Notes: generated from the letters alone by a model not told the origin. 64,000 bases of DNA from Lachnospiraceae bacterium (GCA_022483465.1 JAKVNF010000001.1:1302001-1366000); one strand, 5' to 3'; positions 7,861 to 16,815 are shown, counted from the stretch's first letter. Program-made: numbers and translations.

Positions 7861-10299
7861 TCACTCATCCTTGGCGGGATGCACAAGGGCGGATGCCGCG
7901 GCAGGGTGCTCTGCTGTCAGGGGGGTCTTCTTCATGTCTGCCTTTACCACCGGCTTCTTTGCGGTGTCAGCCTTCACCACGGACTTCTTCGCGGTGTCCG
8001 CCTTGACCACGGTCTTCTTCTGCGTGTCGGCCTTCACCACGGTCTTCTTCTCCGTATCGGCCTTCACCACCGGTTTCTTCTCTGTGTCCGCCTTGACCAC
8101 GGACTTCTTTTCCGTGTCCGCCTTCACCACCGGCTTCTTCTCCGTGTCTGCCTTGGCAGCCGGCTTCTTCTCCGTGTCCGCCTTGGCAGCCGGCTTCTTC
8201 TTCGTGTCCGCCTTCACCACGGTCTTTTTGTCCGTGTCCGCCTTGGCTGCTTCGGTCTTCTTAGCCGCTCTCTTTCTGGCAGCTTTTGCCGGCTTCTCCG
8301 CCTTTTCTACCTTTTCAGCCTTTTCCGTCTTTGCGGTCTTCTTTGCGGAGGCGGCCTTCTTCTCCTGCTGCTCCCGGGCAAAGTTCTCTCCGATCTTTGC
8401 CATGCGCTTCTCGCCCCGCACTTCCTCCTGCACCGGGTTGCCGGCGGTATTGAAGGAGGTCAGAAGCCATGCAAAGTCATAGGCGGGGATGCCCACCGCC
8501 CGGGCCGGCCGCTTCTGGCCGGTGAGCATGTCGTAGTAGTCCTCCTGCTCGTTGACCCAGGCCGTCTGATCGAACTCCGAGAAGTTGAACAGGGCGATCA
8601 GCTTCTGCCCCTTGTAATAGCGGCCGATGCCCAGGACATGGTCGTTCCAGGTCTCCACGATCCAGGCATCCGCCTGGGAGTCGAAGACGTCGAAGGAGCG
8701 GCGGAGCTTGGCAAGGCGCGTGATGCCCGCAAAGAGCTTGCCGGGACGGGTGGAGGGATCGTTGCGCTTTGCCACGTCCTCCCACTTCAGGTTTCCGCGG
8801 TGCAGATACCGGGAGTCGTCCCGCTTGAGCGGATCGTCGTGGTAGGTGTAGTCGTTGAGCTGGCCGACCTCATCCCCGGAGTAGAGGACCGGGATGCCGC
8901 TCTGGGTGAACAGGAAGGCGTGGAGCATCAGATCCAGACGGATCGCCCGGGCAAGCTTTCCGTCGTTCTTCTCGTACTCCGCCGCCTCGATGCCGCACAG
9001 GGAGGCGGTGGTGCCGCACAGTCTCGCATCGCCCAGCTTCGGGTCGTCGTTGTAGAGCTCGCCCCGGGAGTCGCTCCCGTACCAGGCGCCCTTTAAGTAG
9101 TCGTTCAGGTACTTCTTGTGGGCCACCTCCTCAATGCCGAACTGCTTCAGGAAGTCGTAGTCCAGGCCCCAGCCGATGTCGTCATGGCAGCGCAGGTAGT
9201 TCAGGAAGGTGTACTGCTTGGGCAGGGCAAACACCGTGGAGAGCTGATGCTTGAGCAGGCGCACATCCCGGGTCGCGACGGTGTGCCAGGTGCTGGCCAT
9301 GGTTGTCACGTTGTAGAGCATCTGGCACTCGGGCTTCTCCACCGTGCCGAAGTAGGGCACCACCTTGGAGGGCTCCATGACCACCTCGCCCAGAAGCAGG
9401 GTGCCAGGGCAGACCACCTCGGTGGCCATCCGCATGATGCGGACCAGCGTGTGGACCTGCGGCAGGTTGCGGCAGTTGGTGCCGATGGTCTTCCAGATGT
9501 AGGGGACCGCGTCCAGGCGCACGATGTCCACGCCGTGGTTGCACAGAAACAGCATGTTTGCGGTCATGTCGTTGAAGACCGTGGGATTGTGGTAGTTCAG
9601 ATCCCACTGGTAGGGGTAGAAGGTGGTCATGACCACCTTGTGGGCCTCCTCACACCAGGTGAAGTTTCCCGGCGCGGTCTGGGGGAAGACCTGGGGGACG
9701 GTCTTCTCGAACTCATTCGGGATGTCCCAGTTGTCGAAGAAGAAATACCGGTCCTGGTACTCCTTCTCGCCGGCCTTGGCCCTTTTTGCCCACTCGTGGT
9801 CCTCGCTGGTGTGGTTCATGACGAAGTCGAGGCACACGCTCATGCCCCGCTCATGGCACTCGTTGGACAGATCCGCCAGGTCGTCCATAGTTCCCAGGGC
9901 AGGGTCCACCTTCCGGAAGTCCGCCACCGCGTACCCGCCGTCAGAGCGGCCCGCAGGGCTCTCCAGAAGCGGCATCAGGTGCACGTAGTTGACGCCGCAC
10001 TCCTGGATGTAGTCCAGATGGCTCTTCACCCCCTGCAGGGTCCCGGCAAAGCAGTTGGTGTACATCAGCATGCCCATCATCTCATTGCCGGTATACCAGT
10101 CCGGGACCACCTCTCTGGCCCGGTCCCACTGCTTGAGCTTTTCACTGCGCTCCGCGTAGTACTGGTGCAGCATGTCGCAGAAGTAGTCGAAGGCGTGCAT
10201 GTCCCCGCTGTAGAGCTCCCCGTACAGCCACTTCATCTCGTCATAGCAGCCGGCCAGCCTCTGTGAAAACTCCGGTTCCCAGTTCTTCTCCTCAAACAT
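7861..10299 (-). CDS. Amylosucrase-like GH13 enzyme with lysine-rich repeat tail
   Basis: This 812-residue protein has a full amylosucrase-like GH13 catalytic part (about residues 1-650). GH13 regions are LDFVMNHTSEDHEW, DIVRLDAVPYIWK (nucleophile Asp263), LLGEVVM (acid/base Glu305) and YLRCHDDIGW (His372, Asp373); HDDIGW is typical of amylosucrase, which builds an alpha-1,4-glucan from sucrose and releases fructose. After about residue 650 comes a very basic tail: a KAEK-rich stretch, then eleven KADTxKKxVV-type decapeptides. The enzyme family normally ends near 630-640 residues. There is no signal peptide, so it is cytoplasmic. It has its own promoter with an operator at the start site; the ATG has GGAGGAAG before it. 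The tail may bind DNA, RNA or polysaccharide, or be disordered; unknown. Confidence 0.88.
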   Translation of the reverse strand: MFEEKNWEPEFSQRLAGCYDEMKWLYGELYSGDMHAFDYFCDMLHQYYAERSEKLKQWDRAREVVPDWYTGNEMMGMLMYTNCFAGTLQGVKSHLDYIQECGVNYVHLMPLLESPAGRSDGGYAVADFRKVDPALGTMDDLADLSNECHERGMSVCLDFVMNHTSEDHEWAKRAKAGEKEYQDRYFFFDNWDIPNEFEKTVPQVFPQTAPGNFTWCEEAHKVVMTTFYPYQWDLNYHNPTVFNDMTANMLFLCNHGVDIVRLDAVPYIWKTIGTNCRNLPQVHTLVRIMRMATEVVCPGTLLLGEVVMEPSKVVPYFGTVEKPECQMLYNVTTMASTWHTVATRDVRLLKHQLSTVFALPKQYTFLNYLRCHDDIGWGLDYDFLKQFGIEEVAHKKYLNDYLKGAWYGSDSRGELYNDDPKLGDARLCGTTASLCGIEAAEYEKNDGKLARAIRLDLMLHAFLFTQSGIPVLYSGDEVGQLNDYTYHDDPLKRDDSRYLHRGNLKWEDVAKRNDPSTRPGKLFAGITRLAKLRRSFDVFDSQADAWIVETWNDHVLGIGRYYKGQKLIALFNFSEFDQTAWVNEQEDYYDMLTGQKRPARAVGIPAYDFAWLLTSFNTAGNPVQEEVRGEKRMAKIGENFAREQQEKKAASAKKTAKTEKAEKVEKAEKPAKAARKRAAKKTEAAKADTDKKTVVKADTKKKPAAKADTEKKPAAKADTEKKPVVKADTEKKSVVKADTEKKPVVKADTEKKTVVKADTQKKTVVKADTAKKSVVKADTAKKPVVKADMKKTPLTAEHPAAASALVHPAKDE
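7921..8244 (-). repeat. 30-bp in-frame tandem repeats coding the amylosucrase tail
   Basis: Eleven 30-bp units encode decapeptides of the form KADT(E/K/D/Q/A)KK(P/T/S)(V/A)(V/A); the last is degenerate (KADMKKTPLT). The units differ at synonymous and single-residue positions. They are inside the coding frame and are not CRISPR repeats, having no spacers. Confidence 0.93.
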
Positions 10300-10314
10300 T
10301 TTCTTCCTCCATTC

Positions 10315-10343
10315 ATCGGGTAAAAGATCATGAAATCCCGATG
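10315..10343 (-). promoter_or_regulatory. Hairpin in the amylosucrase leader
   Basis: Arms CATCGGG and CCCGATG enclose 15 bases just upstream of the GGAGGAAG ribosome site. The hairpin overlaps the edge of the operator and could influence translation. Confidence 0.3.
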
Positions 10344-10355
10344 TAATCGTTTTCA
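10342..10355. promoter_or_regulatory. Operator-like site before the amylosucrase gene
   Basis: TGTAATCGTTTTCA, identical to the site at 3994-4007, lies just downstream of the predicted -10 box, overlapping the transcription start. This is a good place for a LacI-type repressor or CcpA to block transcription. Confidence 0.65.
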
Positions 10356-10364
10356 GATACTTTG

Positions 10365-10393
10365 ATTATAGGAAACCCCCATCCCGTTCGCAA
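10365..10393 (-). promoter_or_regulatory. Promoter of the amylosucrase gene
   Basis: On the minus strand TTGCGA (10388-10393) and a perfect TATAAT (10365-10370) are 17 bp apart. The rest of the 330-bp gap up to fba holds the fba terminator (10553-10595) and otherwise nothing I recognise. Confidence 0.7.
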
Positions 10394-10552
10394 GAAAAAG
10401 TTCTACTGCATAACGCCGAAAATCCCCCGATCTGTTTGTGTAGTATTACTATTTTCCCGCATCACCCCGCCGATTTTCTTGTGGGGATTCTTCGAATGCC
10501 GCCGCACAGATCCGATCTGTTCCGGCATTGTGCTGTTTCACACCGCCCGGGA

Positions 10553-10595
10553 CAAAAAAAGGACCGCAGCCCCTGTTGTCAGAAGCTGCAGTCCT
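10553..10595 (-). terminator. Terminator of fba
   Basis: The stem GGACTGCAGC / GCTGCGGTCC is followed on the minus strand by seven Ts. Confidence 0.85.
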
Positions 10596-10629
10596 ATGTA
10601 ATTCAGAAGAATCCGCTGACGGAATCGCC

Positions 10630-11568
10630 TCAGATCTTGTTGTCAGAACCAAGGACATCCTTGATCTTGTGCTCGACAATGGCCTTGACATTGGCGCGGC
10701 CGTCGCCGAGATACTGACGAGGATCGAAGTGCTCCGGATGCTCGTTGAAGTGCTTGCGGATGCCGGCAGTCATGCCGAGGCGAAGGTCAGAGTCGATGTT
10801 GATCTTGCAGACAGCGCCTCTAGCAGCCTCACGCAGCTGATCCTCCGGGACACCGATGGCATCGACGAGCTTTCCGCCGTTCTCGTTGATGATCTTGACA
10901 TACTCCTGCGGAACAGAGGAGGAGCCATGCAGAACGATCGGGAATCCGGGCAGTCTCTTTGCGACCTCTGCCAGGATGTCCAGACGAAGCTGCGGCTTGG
11001 TGCCGGGCTTGAACTTGTATGCGCCATGGGAAGTTCCGATGGCGATGGCGAGGGAGTCAACGCCGGTTCTCTTAACAAACTCCTCGACCTGATCAGGATC
11101 GGTGTAGAATGCCTTGTCAGCCTCAACGGAGACCGCATCCTCAACACCGGCGAGGGTTCCGAGCTCAGCCTCGACGACTACGCCGTGGTCATGTGCGTAC
11201 TCAGCAACCTTCTTGGACTCGGCGATGTTCTCCTCGAACGGATGGCCGGAGTAGTCGATCATGACGGAAGTGAAGCCGTGATCCACGCAGTCCTTGCAGA
11301 CGTCGAAATCTGCGCCGTGATCCAGATGAAGGACCATGGGGACCTCGGGATGCAGCTCGGAAGCTGCCTCAACGAGCTTGACCAGATAGACGGAGTTTGC
11401 ATACTTTCTTGCGCCCTGGGAAGCCTGCAGAATGACGGGGCTCTTCAGCTCAGCTGCAGCGTCCGTGATTCCCTGCACGATCTCCATGTTGTTGATGTTG
11501 AAAGCACCGATGGCATATCCGCCGTCATACGCCTTCTTGAACAGTTCTGTAGATGTTACGATGGGCAT
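10630..11568 (-). CDS. fba: Class II fructose-1,6-bisphosphate aldolase
   Basis: This 312-residue cytoplasmic, zinc-dependent aldolase interconverts fructose-1,6-bisphosphate with glyceraldehyde-3-phosphate and dihydroxyacetone phosphate in glycolysis. The N-terminus MPIVTSTELFKKA, the HLDHGADFD motif (catalytic Asp83 and zinc ligand His84), VVVEAELGTLAG, IGTSHGAYK and IVLHGSSSVP are all present. I start at the ATG at 11568, preceded by AAAGGTGG; an in-frame extension to 11646 lies in the promoter leader. It is a single-gene unit with its own promoter and terminator. Confidence 0.97.
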   Translation of the reverse strand: MPIVTSTELFKKAYDGGYAIGAFNINNMEIVQGITDAAAELKSPVILQASQGARKYANSVYLVKLVEAASELHPEVPMVLHLDHGADFDVCKDCVDHGFTSVMIDYSGHPFEENIAESKKVAEYAHDHGVVVEAELGTLAGVEDAVSVEADKAFYTDPDQVEEFVKRTGVDSLAIAIGTSHGAYKFKPGTKPQLRLDILAEVAKRLPGFPIVLHGSSSVPQEYVKIINENGGKLVDAIGVPEDQLREAARGAVCKINIDSDLRLGMTAGIRKHFNEHPEHFDPRQYLGDGRANVKAIVEHKIKDVLGSDNKI

Positions 11569-11634
11569 AGCAATTACCACCTTTCCTGAATGGTTCGTCG
11601 ATTTGATAAAAAAACGACAATGTTTCCAGTCGTG

Positions 11635-11640
11635 ATTATA
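11635..11640 (-). promoter_or_regulatory. -10 box of the fba promoter
   Basis: A perfect TATAAT on the minus strand lies about 65 bp before the fba start. The matching -35 region is weak (TTTCCT at 17 bp), so the assignment rests mainly on the -10 box. Confidence 0.5.
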
Positions 11641-11742
11641 CCGCACGCATGGGAAAAAGGAAACAGAATTTGTCCCTTCCGTGCCCCGCTCCGGTCACTT
11701 TGCTACAAAAATCCGGCCGCAAAAACACCGGGTCAAAGGGCA

Positions 11743-11772
11743 CAAAAAAGACAGTGCCCGAAGGCACTGTCT
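11743..11772 (-). terminator. Terminator after ftsH
   Basis: The stem AGACAGTGCC with loop TTCG and GGCACTGTCT is followed on the minus strand by a run of six Ts. It closes the tilS-hpt-ftsH unit. Confidence 0.9.
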
Positions 11773-11777
11773 TTTTC

Positions 11778-13613
11778 TCAGGTTGTGAACAGGGCGTCGA
11801 ACTCGGCACCGCTGATCTTTTCCTTCTCCATCAGGAGTTTTGCAGACTTCTCCAGCACGTCCCGGTGCTGCAGGATGATCTCCTTCGCATCGCTGTAGCA
11901 CTGCTCGATGATCCGGCGGACCTCCTTGTCGATCTCACCGGACATGTACTCGCTGTGCCGCTGGGCGTGGCCCAGATCGTAGCCGAGGAACACGTCCTCT
12001 TCCTCCTGCTCGTAGTTGATCGTTCCGATGGCGGAGGACATGCCGTAGCGGGTGACCATCTGGCGCGCCTCGCTGGTCGCCTTCTTGATGTCGGAGGAGG
12101 CGCCAGTGGTGATGTCGTCGAGGACGATCTCCTCGGCGATGCGCCCGCCCAAGCTCACCATGATCTCGTGGATCATCTTGCCCCTGGTCAGGAACATCTC
12201 ATCCTTGCCGGGCAGGGGCATCGTGTAGCCGGCTGCCCCGGTGCCGGTGGGGATGATGGAGACCGTGTAGACCGGTCCCACGTCCTTGAGCTCGTGGAAG
12301 AGGATCGCATGGCCGCTCTCGTGGTAGGCCGTGATGCGCTTCTCCTCATCGGAGATGATGTGGCTCTTCTTCTCGGCGCCGATGCCGACCTTGATGAAGG
12401 CCTCCTTGATGTCGTCCTGACAGATGAACTTGCGGTTTGCCCGGGCAGCCCGGATCGCCGCCTCGTTCAGCAGGTTCTCCAGATCCGCGCCGGAAAAGCC
12501 CGCCGTGGTTCTGGCGATCTCGTCAAGCTTCACGTCGTCGCCAAGCGGCTTGTTCCGCGCATGCACCTTCAGGATTTCCTCCCTGCCCTTCACATCCGGC
12601 AGGGAGACGGTGATCTTCCGGTCAAAGCGGCCGGGGCGCAGGATGGCGGGATCGAGGATGTCGGCGCGGTTCGTCGCCGCCATCACGATGATGCCCTCGT
12701 TGACGCCGAAGCCGTCCATCTCGACGAGCAACTGGTTTAAGGTCTGCTCTCTCTCATCGTGGCCGCCGCCAAGGCCCGTTCCTCTTCTTCTTGCCACCGC
12801 ATCGATCTCATCGATGAAGACGATGCAGGGGGCATCCTTCTTGGCCTCGTCAAACATGTCGCGGACACGGGAGGCGCCCACACCGACGAACATCTCGACG
12901 AAGTCAGAGCCGGAGATCGAGTAAAACGGCACGCCGGCCTCGCCGGCCACCGCCTTGGCAAGGAGGGTCTTGCCGGTGCCGGGATGACCCTCGAGCAGTA
13001 CGCCCTTGGGGATTCTGGCACCCACGCTGGTGTAGCGGGCGGGGTTCTTCAGGAAATCCACGATCTCCTGCAGATCCTCCTTCTCCTCGTCCAAGCCCGC
13101 CACATCCGCAAAGGTGACCCGGTTCTTGTCATCCGCACGCTTTGCGCGGGAGCGGCCAAAGTTCATCATCCGGGCATTGGCCCCGCCGCCCTGGTTCTGC
13201 ATGCTCATCATGTAGAAAAAGATGAGGCAGATCACGCTGACCAGCAGCACCGGCAGGACGCTGGTGATGAAGTAGTTCTCGTGGGGGACGTCGCTGACGG
13301 AGGGGTTGAGGCCCGCATCCCGCGCCATCTGCTCCGCCACGGTCACATCCGTGGTGTACAGGTTCTTGGTGGTCCCGTCCTTTAGGGTGACCCGGGCATA
13401 GCCCGTGGGGGTCTCCCGGTTCGGGACGATGTTCACGCTCTCGATGCTGTTCTCACTGATGTCCGTCTGGTACTGGTCCATCGTGTAAGGATCCGAATCG
13501 TATGTGGTGGTGCTGCGCACGATCTGCATCAGCACGATCATCAGCATCAGAAAGATCACCAGCGCGAGGAGCCGATTTCCCTGTCCGTTTGTTCTAGGTT
13601 TTTCGCTGCTCAA
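11778..13613 (-). CDS. ftsH: ATP-dependent zinc metalloprotease FtsH
   Basis: This 611-residue membrane-bound AAA+ protease degrades misfolded membrane and regulatory proteins. There are two membrane segments (about residues 14-33 and 115-137) around an extracytoplasmic domain. The AAA module has [10 protein letters not shown] (Walker B) and the second region of homology RPGRFDRKI, and the protease domain has the zinc site HESGH. The Walker A reads GHPGTGKT rather than the usual GPPGTGKT; the GKT core is intact. The ATG overlaps the hpt stop by four bases. Gene order tilS-hpt-ftsH is the classical Firmicutes order. Confidence 0.97.
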   Translation of the reverse strand: MSSEKPRTNGQGNRLLALVIFLMLMIVLMQIVRSTTTYDSDPYTMDQYQTDISENSIESVNIVPNRETPTGYARVTLKDGTTKNLYTTDVTVAEQMARDAGLNPSVSDVPHENYFITSVLPVLLVSVICLIFFYMMSMQNQGGGANARMMNFGRSRAKRADDKNRVTFADVAGLDEEKEDLQEIVDFLKNPARYTSVGARIPKGVLLEGHPGTGKTLLAKAVAGEAGVPFYSISGSDFVEMFVGVGASRVRDMFDEAKKDAPCIVFIDEIDAVARRRGTGLGGGHDEREQTLNQLLVEMDGFGVNEGIIVMAATNRADILDPAILRPGRFDRKITVSLPDVKGREEILKVHARNKPLGDDVKLDEIARTTAGFSGADLENLLNEAAIRAARANRKFICQDDIKEAFIKVGIGAEKKSHIISDEEKRITAYHESGHAILFHELKDVGPVYTVSIIPTGTGAAGYTMPLPGKDEMFLTRGKMIHEIMVSLGGRIAEEIVLDDITTGASSDIKKATSEARQMVTRYGMSSAIGTINYEQEEEDVFLGYDLGHAQRHSEYMSGEIDKEVRRIIEQCYSDAKEIILQHRDVLEKSAKLLMEKEKISGAEFDALFTT

Positions 13614-14152
13614 CTTGTTCTCCCATCCTTGTCCAGGTGCACCACCCCGATGTACGGAAGATTGCGGTACTTCTCTGCATAGTCCATGCCGTATCCCACA
13701 ACGAACTCGTCCGGGATCTCAAAGCCGCTGTAGTCCGCGTGCAGGTCCACCACCCGGCGCTGGGGCTTGTCCAGGAGTGTGCAGTAGGTGATGCTCTTTG
13801 CGCCCTTGTTCTTCAGGAACTCCCCGAGGAAGGCAAGGGTTCTGCCGGAGTCCACGATGTCCTCCACGATCATCACGTCCACCCCTTCGATGGACTCATC
13901 CAGGTCCTTCCGGATCCGAACGGTGCCGGTGGACTCAGTCGCTCCGCCGTAGCTCGAGGCCTGCATAAAGTCGATGGAGACCGGCACGGTGACCTGCTTT
14001 GCCAGCTCGCAGAGGAAGAAGCAGGCGCCCTTTAAGATGCCCACCATCCGGAGCTCCCGCCCCGCATAATCCTTTGAGATCTGCTCCGCCATCTCGGTGA
14101 TCCGCTTCTCAATCTTGTCCTGTGAAATCAGCGTGGTGATCGTCTCTGCCAT
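13610..14152 (-). CDS. hpt: Hypoxanthine-guanine phosphoribosyltransferase
   Basis: This 180-residue cytoplasmic enzyme salvages hypoxanthine and guanine to IMP and GMP using PRPP. The PRPP-binding motif [14 protein letters not shown] is clear, with the usual N-terminal [10 protein letters not shown] and C-terminal [17 protein letters not shown]. The start overlaps the end of tilS by 44 bases and its stop overlaps ftsH, so the three are co-transcribed and probably coupled. Confidence 0.96.
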   Translation of the reverse strand: MAETITTLISQDKIEKRITEMAEQISKDYAGRELRMVGILKGACFFLCELAKQVTVPVSIDFMQASSYGGATESTGTVRIRKDLDESIEGVDVMIVEDIVDSGRTLAFLGEFLKNKGAKSITYCTLLDKPQRRVVDLHADYSGFEIPDEFVVGYGMDYAEKYRNLPYIGVVHLDKDGRTS

Positions 14153-15569
14153 CTTCTCCTCCTGTCAGCCTGAGTTCCAGGATCCGCTGCGTCGTCTCCG
14201 TGACCCGGTATGCTGCTCCCATCCGGTACCCGGGCACCCAGAGGATCTGGCTGCCGCAGGTGGGAAGCAGAATCCGGTCCCGAAGATCCGCCGGCATCCT
14301 GACATCGATCATAAACTTCTTGATGCTCTTTGTTTGGGCCGGGAGCAGCCTCCCGTCCGCTGCGCGCTGCGCCGGTGCGATGGTCATCACATCCCCGGGA
14401 CGGCGCGTTCGAAATGAAAAAGCCGGAGATATTTTATCATAGTCAAACCACTTCGTGTACTTCTTTTGCGGGATGTCGGAGAGCCGCCCGGAGAAGGGAA
14501 AGACCCGGACTTCGTAGTCCTCCTCCCGCTGTGGAACGGGGAGCTCTCCCCGGGGAAGGTCCTCCCCCCGCCCCACAAGATACAGCGCGTCGTAGCGCCG
14601 CACCCCCTGCAGGCCGTAGGGCAGATCGATCCTGCCGCTGCCGCTCCCTGCGGCGAGGTCGAGAAGCCGCAGGATGTGCTCCCGCGTAATGTCCTTTTTG
14701 CGCCCCGCCTTTTTTGTCAGGTACCGGTAGAGGAGCCGGCGCTGCAGAAGGGTTGCCTCCTTCGAAAGCGCCGGAAGGGAGATTCCCCCGTCGGGGCGAA
14801 GGACCCGCAGGAGGGCCTTTTGGGTCTCCCCCTCCAGGTAGTCCTCCACCTCCGCCGCCTCCCCGGCAAGGGCCGCCAGGTGGCGGGTGGTGCCCGCGTT
14901 GAGGGTCCGCTCCATCTCGGGGAGAAGAACCAGGCGGATTTGGTTTCTCGCATAGGAGGGGTCCCGGTTGGTCTCATCCTCCGCCCAGGCGATGGCCTGC
15001 TCCCGGAGCACCCCCTCGATCTTCGCCCGAGAGACGTCAAGAAGCGGGCGGATCTTCTGCCCGCTCACGGCGCGCATGCCACAGAGCCCCGCGATCCCGG
15101 ATCCCCGGGCAAGATGAAAGAGGACGGTCTCCGCCTGGTCCTCCAGGTGGTGGGCCAGGGCGATCCGCACGGGGCGCCCGGGGGTCTCCTTCTCCCAGGC
15201 CGCCGCTTCCTCCTCCAGGGCCTCGTAGCGAAGAATCCGTGCCGCCTCCTCGGTGCCGAGGTGGTGCGTTTCCGCATACTCTGGCACCTTCACCCGGACA
15301 ATCCGGCAGGGGATGCCGCGCTCTTTGCAGAACGCGCCGACCAGGGCCGCGTCGTGATCCGCACTCTCCCGAATCCCGTGGTGGACGTGGAGGGCGCGCA
15401 GCTTGATGGGCTCCGTCTCTTTCAGGGCATCGAGCAGGAAAAGAAGGCACAGGGAGTCGGCGCCGCCGGAGACGGCGGCGAGGATCCTCGTGCCTTTTTC
15501 CAAAAGGCCCTGTTCCCGCAGGGTGCTGCGCACCTTCGCAAGGAGCGCGCGGGTTTTCTCTTCTTCCAT
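14109..15569 (-). CDS. tilS: tRNA(Ile)-lysidine synthase
   Basis: TilS attaches lysine to C34 of the AUA-reading tRNA-Ile, using ATP. The P-loop SGGADS lies near the N-terminus (ILAAVSGGADSLCLLFLLD), and the C-terminal TilS substrate-binding domain is present. I chose the ATG at 15569 because it has an excellent AAAGGAGGG site; the 25-residue upstream extension overlaps an intergenic hairpin. The product is 486 residues, normal for Firmicutes. Confidence 0.94.
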   Translation of the reverse strand: MEEEKTRALLAKVRSTLREQGLLEKGTRILAAVSGGADSLCLLFLLDALKETEPIKLRALHVHHGIRESADHDAALVGAFCKERGIPCRIVRVKVPEYAETHHLGTEEAARILRYEALEEEAAAWEKETPGRPVRIALAHHLEDQAETVLFHLARGSGIAGLCGMRAVSGQKIRPLLDVSRAKIEGVLREQAIAWAEDETNRDPSYARNQIRLVLLPEMERTLNAGTTRHLAALAGEAAEVEDYLEGETQKALLRVLRPDGGISLPALSKEATLLQRRLLYRYLTKKAGRKKDITREHILRLLDLAAGSGSGRIDLPYGLQGVRRYDALYLVGRGEDLPRGELPVPQREEDYEVRVFPFSGRLSDIPQKKYTKWFDYDKISPAFSFRTRRPGDVMTIAPAQRAADGRLLPAQTKSIKKFMIDVRMPADLRDRILLPTCGSQILWVPGYRMGAAYRVTETTQRILELRLTGGEDGRDDHHADFTGQD

Positions 15570-15601
15570 TCCCGGGCCCTCCTTTCCCCCGGATACAAGT
15601 T

Positions 15602-15632
15602 CAGCCGGACAGACGGTGCTGTCCGGCTGATT
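15602..15632 (-). terminator. Strong hairpin between divIC and tilS
   Basis: An 11-bp stem, CAGCCGGACAG with CTGTCCGGCTG, occupies the gap. Few Ts follow, so it may be an attenuator rather than a complete terminator, allowing read-through into tilS. Confidence 0.5.
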
Positions 15633-15640
15633 CCGACCGC

Positions 15641-15940
15641 TCACTGGCCGGCGTCTTCACTCTTAAAGATGATCTCGTCCTTCTTGACCAGTCCCAGTTT
15701 CTCCCTGGCCACCTCTTCCACGTACTCATCGGTCTGCGTGTACTTTCCGTACTCCGCGATCTCCTCGGTGCGCTGATTCTCCGCATCGATCTGTGCCTGG
15801 AGGGATTCCTTCTTGGCCGTGTACTGGTCCAGCTGCCGGTGCAGCTGGTAGGCGCGCAGGCCGACGACACCGAGGATCACGAACATCACAAACAGCACCA
15901 GTGCCATGCTGAGCCGGTTCTGGGATTTTCTCTTTGCCAT
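15641..15940 (-). CDS. divIC: Septum formation initiator DivIC/FtsB family
   Basis: This 99-residue single-pass membrane protein has a basic cytoplasmic N-terminus, one membrane helix (about residues 11-30), a coiled coil (about 33-65), and a C-terminal region with EVAREKLGLVKKDEIIF, the usual DivIC ending. It works with DivIB and FtsL in the division machinery. The neighbouring S4-domain gene matches the yabO-divIC arrangement of Firmicutes. Confidence 0.92.
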   Translation of the reverse strand: MAKRKSQNRLSMALVLFVMFVILGVVGLRAYQLHRQLDQYTAKKESLQAQIDAENQRTEEIAEYGKYTQTDEYVEEVAREKLGLVKKDEIIFKSEDAGQ

Positions 15941-16033
15941 CGTCCGCTGCCTTCCTTTCCGATTTGGTACCTTCCATCATACCACAAAGCGCAGCCGGGA
16001 AGAAAGAGTGGACCCCGGGCCCTGCCGTCAAAG

Positions 16034-16065
16034 TCTGCACAAAATTTTTCTCTTTCTTTTGTGCA
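16034..16065 (-). terminator. Possible terminator between rqcP and divIC
   Basis: A perfect 10-bp stem (CTGCACAAAA / TTTTGTGCAG) lies in the 132-bp gap. Its T-rich arm is part of the stem, with no extra T-run, so termination is uncertain. Confidence 0.35.
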
Positions 16066-16072
16066 GCCTGCC

Positions 16073-16312
16073 TCAGCAGTAGCGGAACAGCTCCGCCGCC
16101 TCCCCCTTGCGGATGACCTCCTGCACGGAGAGGACCTCCACCTTCGTCTCCCGGTCCCCGAAGGCGATGCCGATGACGTCCCCCACCTTCACCTCCGTGG
16201 AAGCCCGGGCAACCCGCCCGTTGACCGTGACCCTGCCGTTGTCGCAGGCCTCGTTCGCCACGGTCCTTCTCTTGATCAGCCGGGATACCTTCAGATATTT
16301 GTCCAGTCTCAC
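16073..16312 (-). CDS. rqcP: S4-domain RNA-binding protein, RqcP (YabO) type
   Basis: This 79-residue S4 protein begins MRLDKYLKVSRLIKRRTVANE, closely matching Bacillus RqcP/YabO, which binds 50S subunits and helps RqcH add alanine tails in ribosome quality control. I chose the GTG at 16312 because AAGGAG stands six bases before it and it gives the family N-terminus; an upstream in-frame TTG at 16339 overlaps the hup terminator. The gene precedes divIC as in other Firmicutes. Confidence 0.9.
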   Translation of the reverse strand: MRLDKYLKVSRLIKRRTVANEACDNGRVTVNGRVARASTEVKVGDVIGIAFGDRETKVEVLSVQEVIRKGEAAELFRYC

Positions 16313-16336
16313 TTGTCTCTCCTTATTTTTTCCGCG

Positions 16337-16371
16337 CAAAAAAGCCGGAGAAGCAGCTGCCTTCTCCGACT
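16337..16371 (-). terminator. Terminator of hup
   Basis: The stem GTCGGAGAAG / CTTCTCCGGC is followed by six Ts on the minus strand. Confidence 0.9.
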
Positions 16372-16399
16372 CTCCTTTGCTTTTCTGCCAGAACCGGTC

Positions 16400-16675
16400 T
16401 TACTCGTTGACCGCGTCCTTTAATGCCTTGCCTGCCTTGAACTTGGGTGCCTTGGAGGCCTCGATCTGCATGGTCTCGCCGGTGTGAGGATTTCTGCCCT
16501 CTCTTGCAGCTCTCTCAGAGACCTCGAAGGTGCCGAAGCCGACGATCTGAACCTTGTCGCCCTTCTTCAGGGAATCGGTGATGACTTCGACGAATGCCTT
16601 GAGGGCTGCCTCAGTATCCTTCTTGGTGAGTCCGGAGCTCTCGGCAGCGGCTGCGATCAGTTCGTTCTTGTTCAT
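16400..16675 (-). CDS. hup: HU family DNA-binding protein
   Basis: This 91-residue histone-like protein bends and compacts DNA as a dimer. It starts [20 protein letters not shown] and carries the HU signature [18 protein letters not shown] with the beta-arm region NPHTGE. It has its own strong promoter and terminator, as expected for an abundant nucleoid protein. The ATG follows GGAGGATTGATAA. Confidence 0.97.
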   Translation of the reverse strand: MNKNELIAAAAESSGLTKKDTEAALKAFVEVITDSLKKGDKVQIVGFGTFEVSERAAREGRNPHTGETMQIEASKAPKFKAGKALKDAVNE

Positions 16676-16746
16676 TTATCAATCCTCCATCATACAAAAA
16701 TGTTTTGTGCTGCGATCATTTCTTCATTAAAAAACAATCTTACATA

Positions 16747-16775
16747 TTTATAGTCGCTGCCTCCCCGTTTGTCAA
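16747..16775 (-). promoter_or_regulatory. Strong promoter of hup
   Basis: The minus strand has a perfect TTGACA (16770-16775), a 17-bp spacer and TATAAA (16747-16752). Confidence 0.8.
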
Positions 16776-16815
16776 GGAAGAGGCGCGGCAAAGGAGCCGA
16801 AATTTCCGCGAAAAT

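Noticed and set aside
7921..8244. Regular 30-bp repeats resembling a CRISPR array
   Set aside because: Contiguous repeats without spacers, in frame with the amylosucrase gene, and no cas genes nearby.
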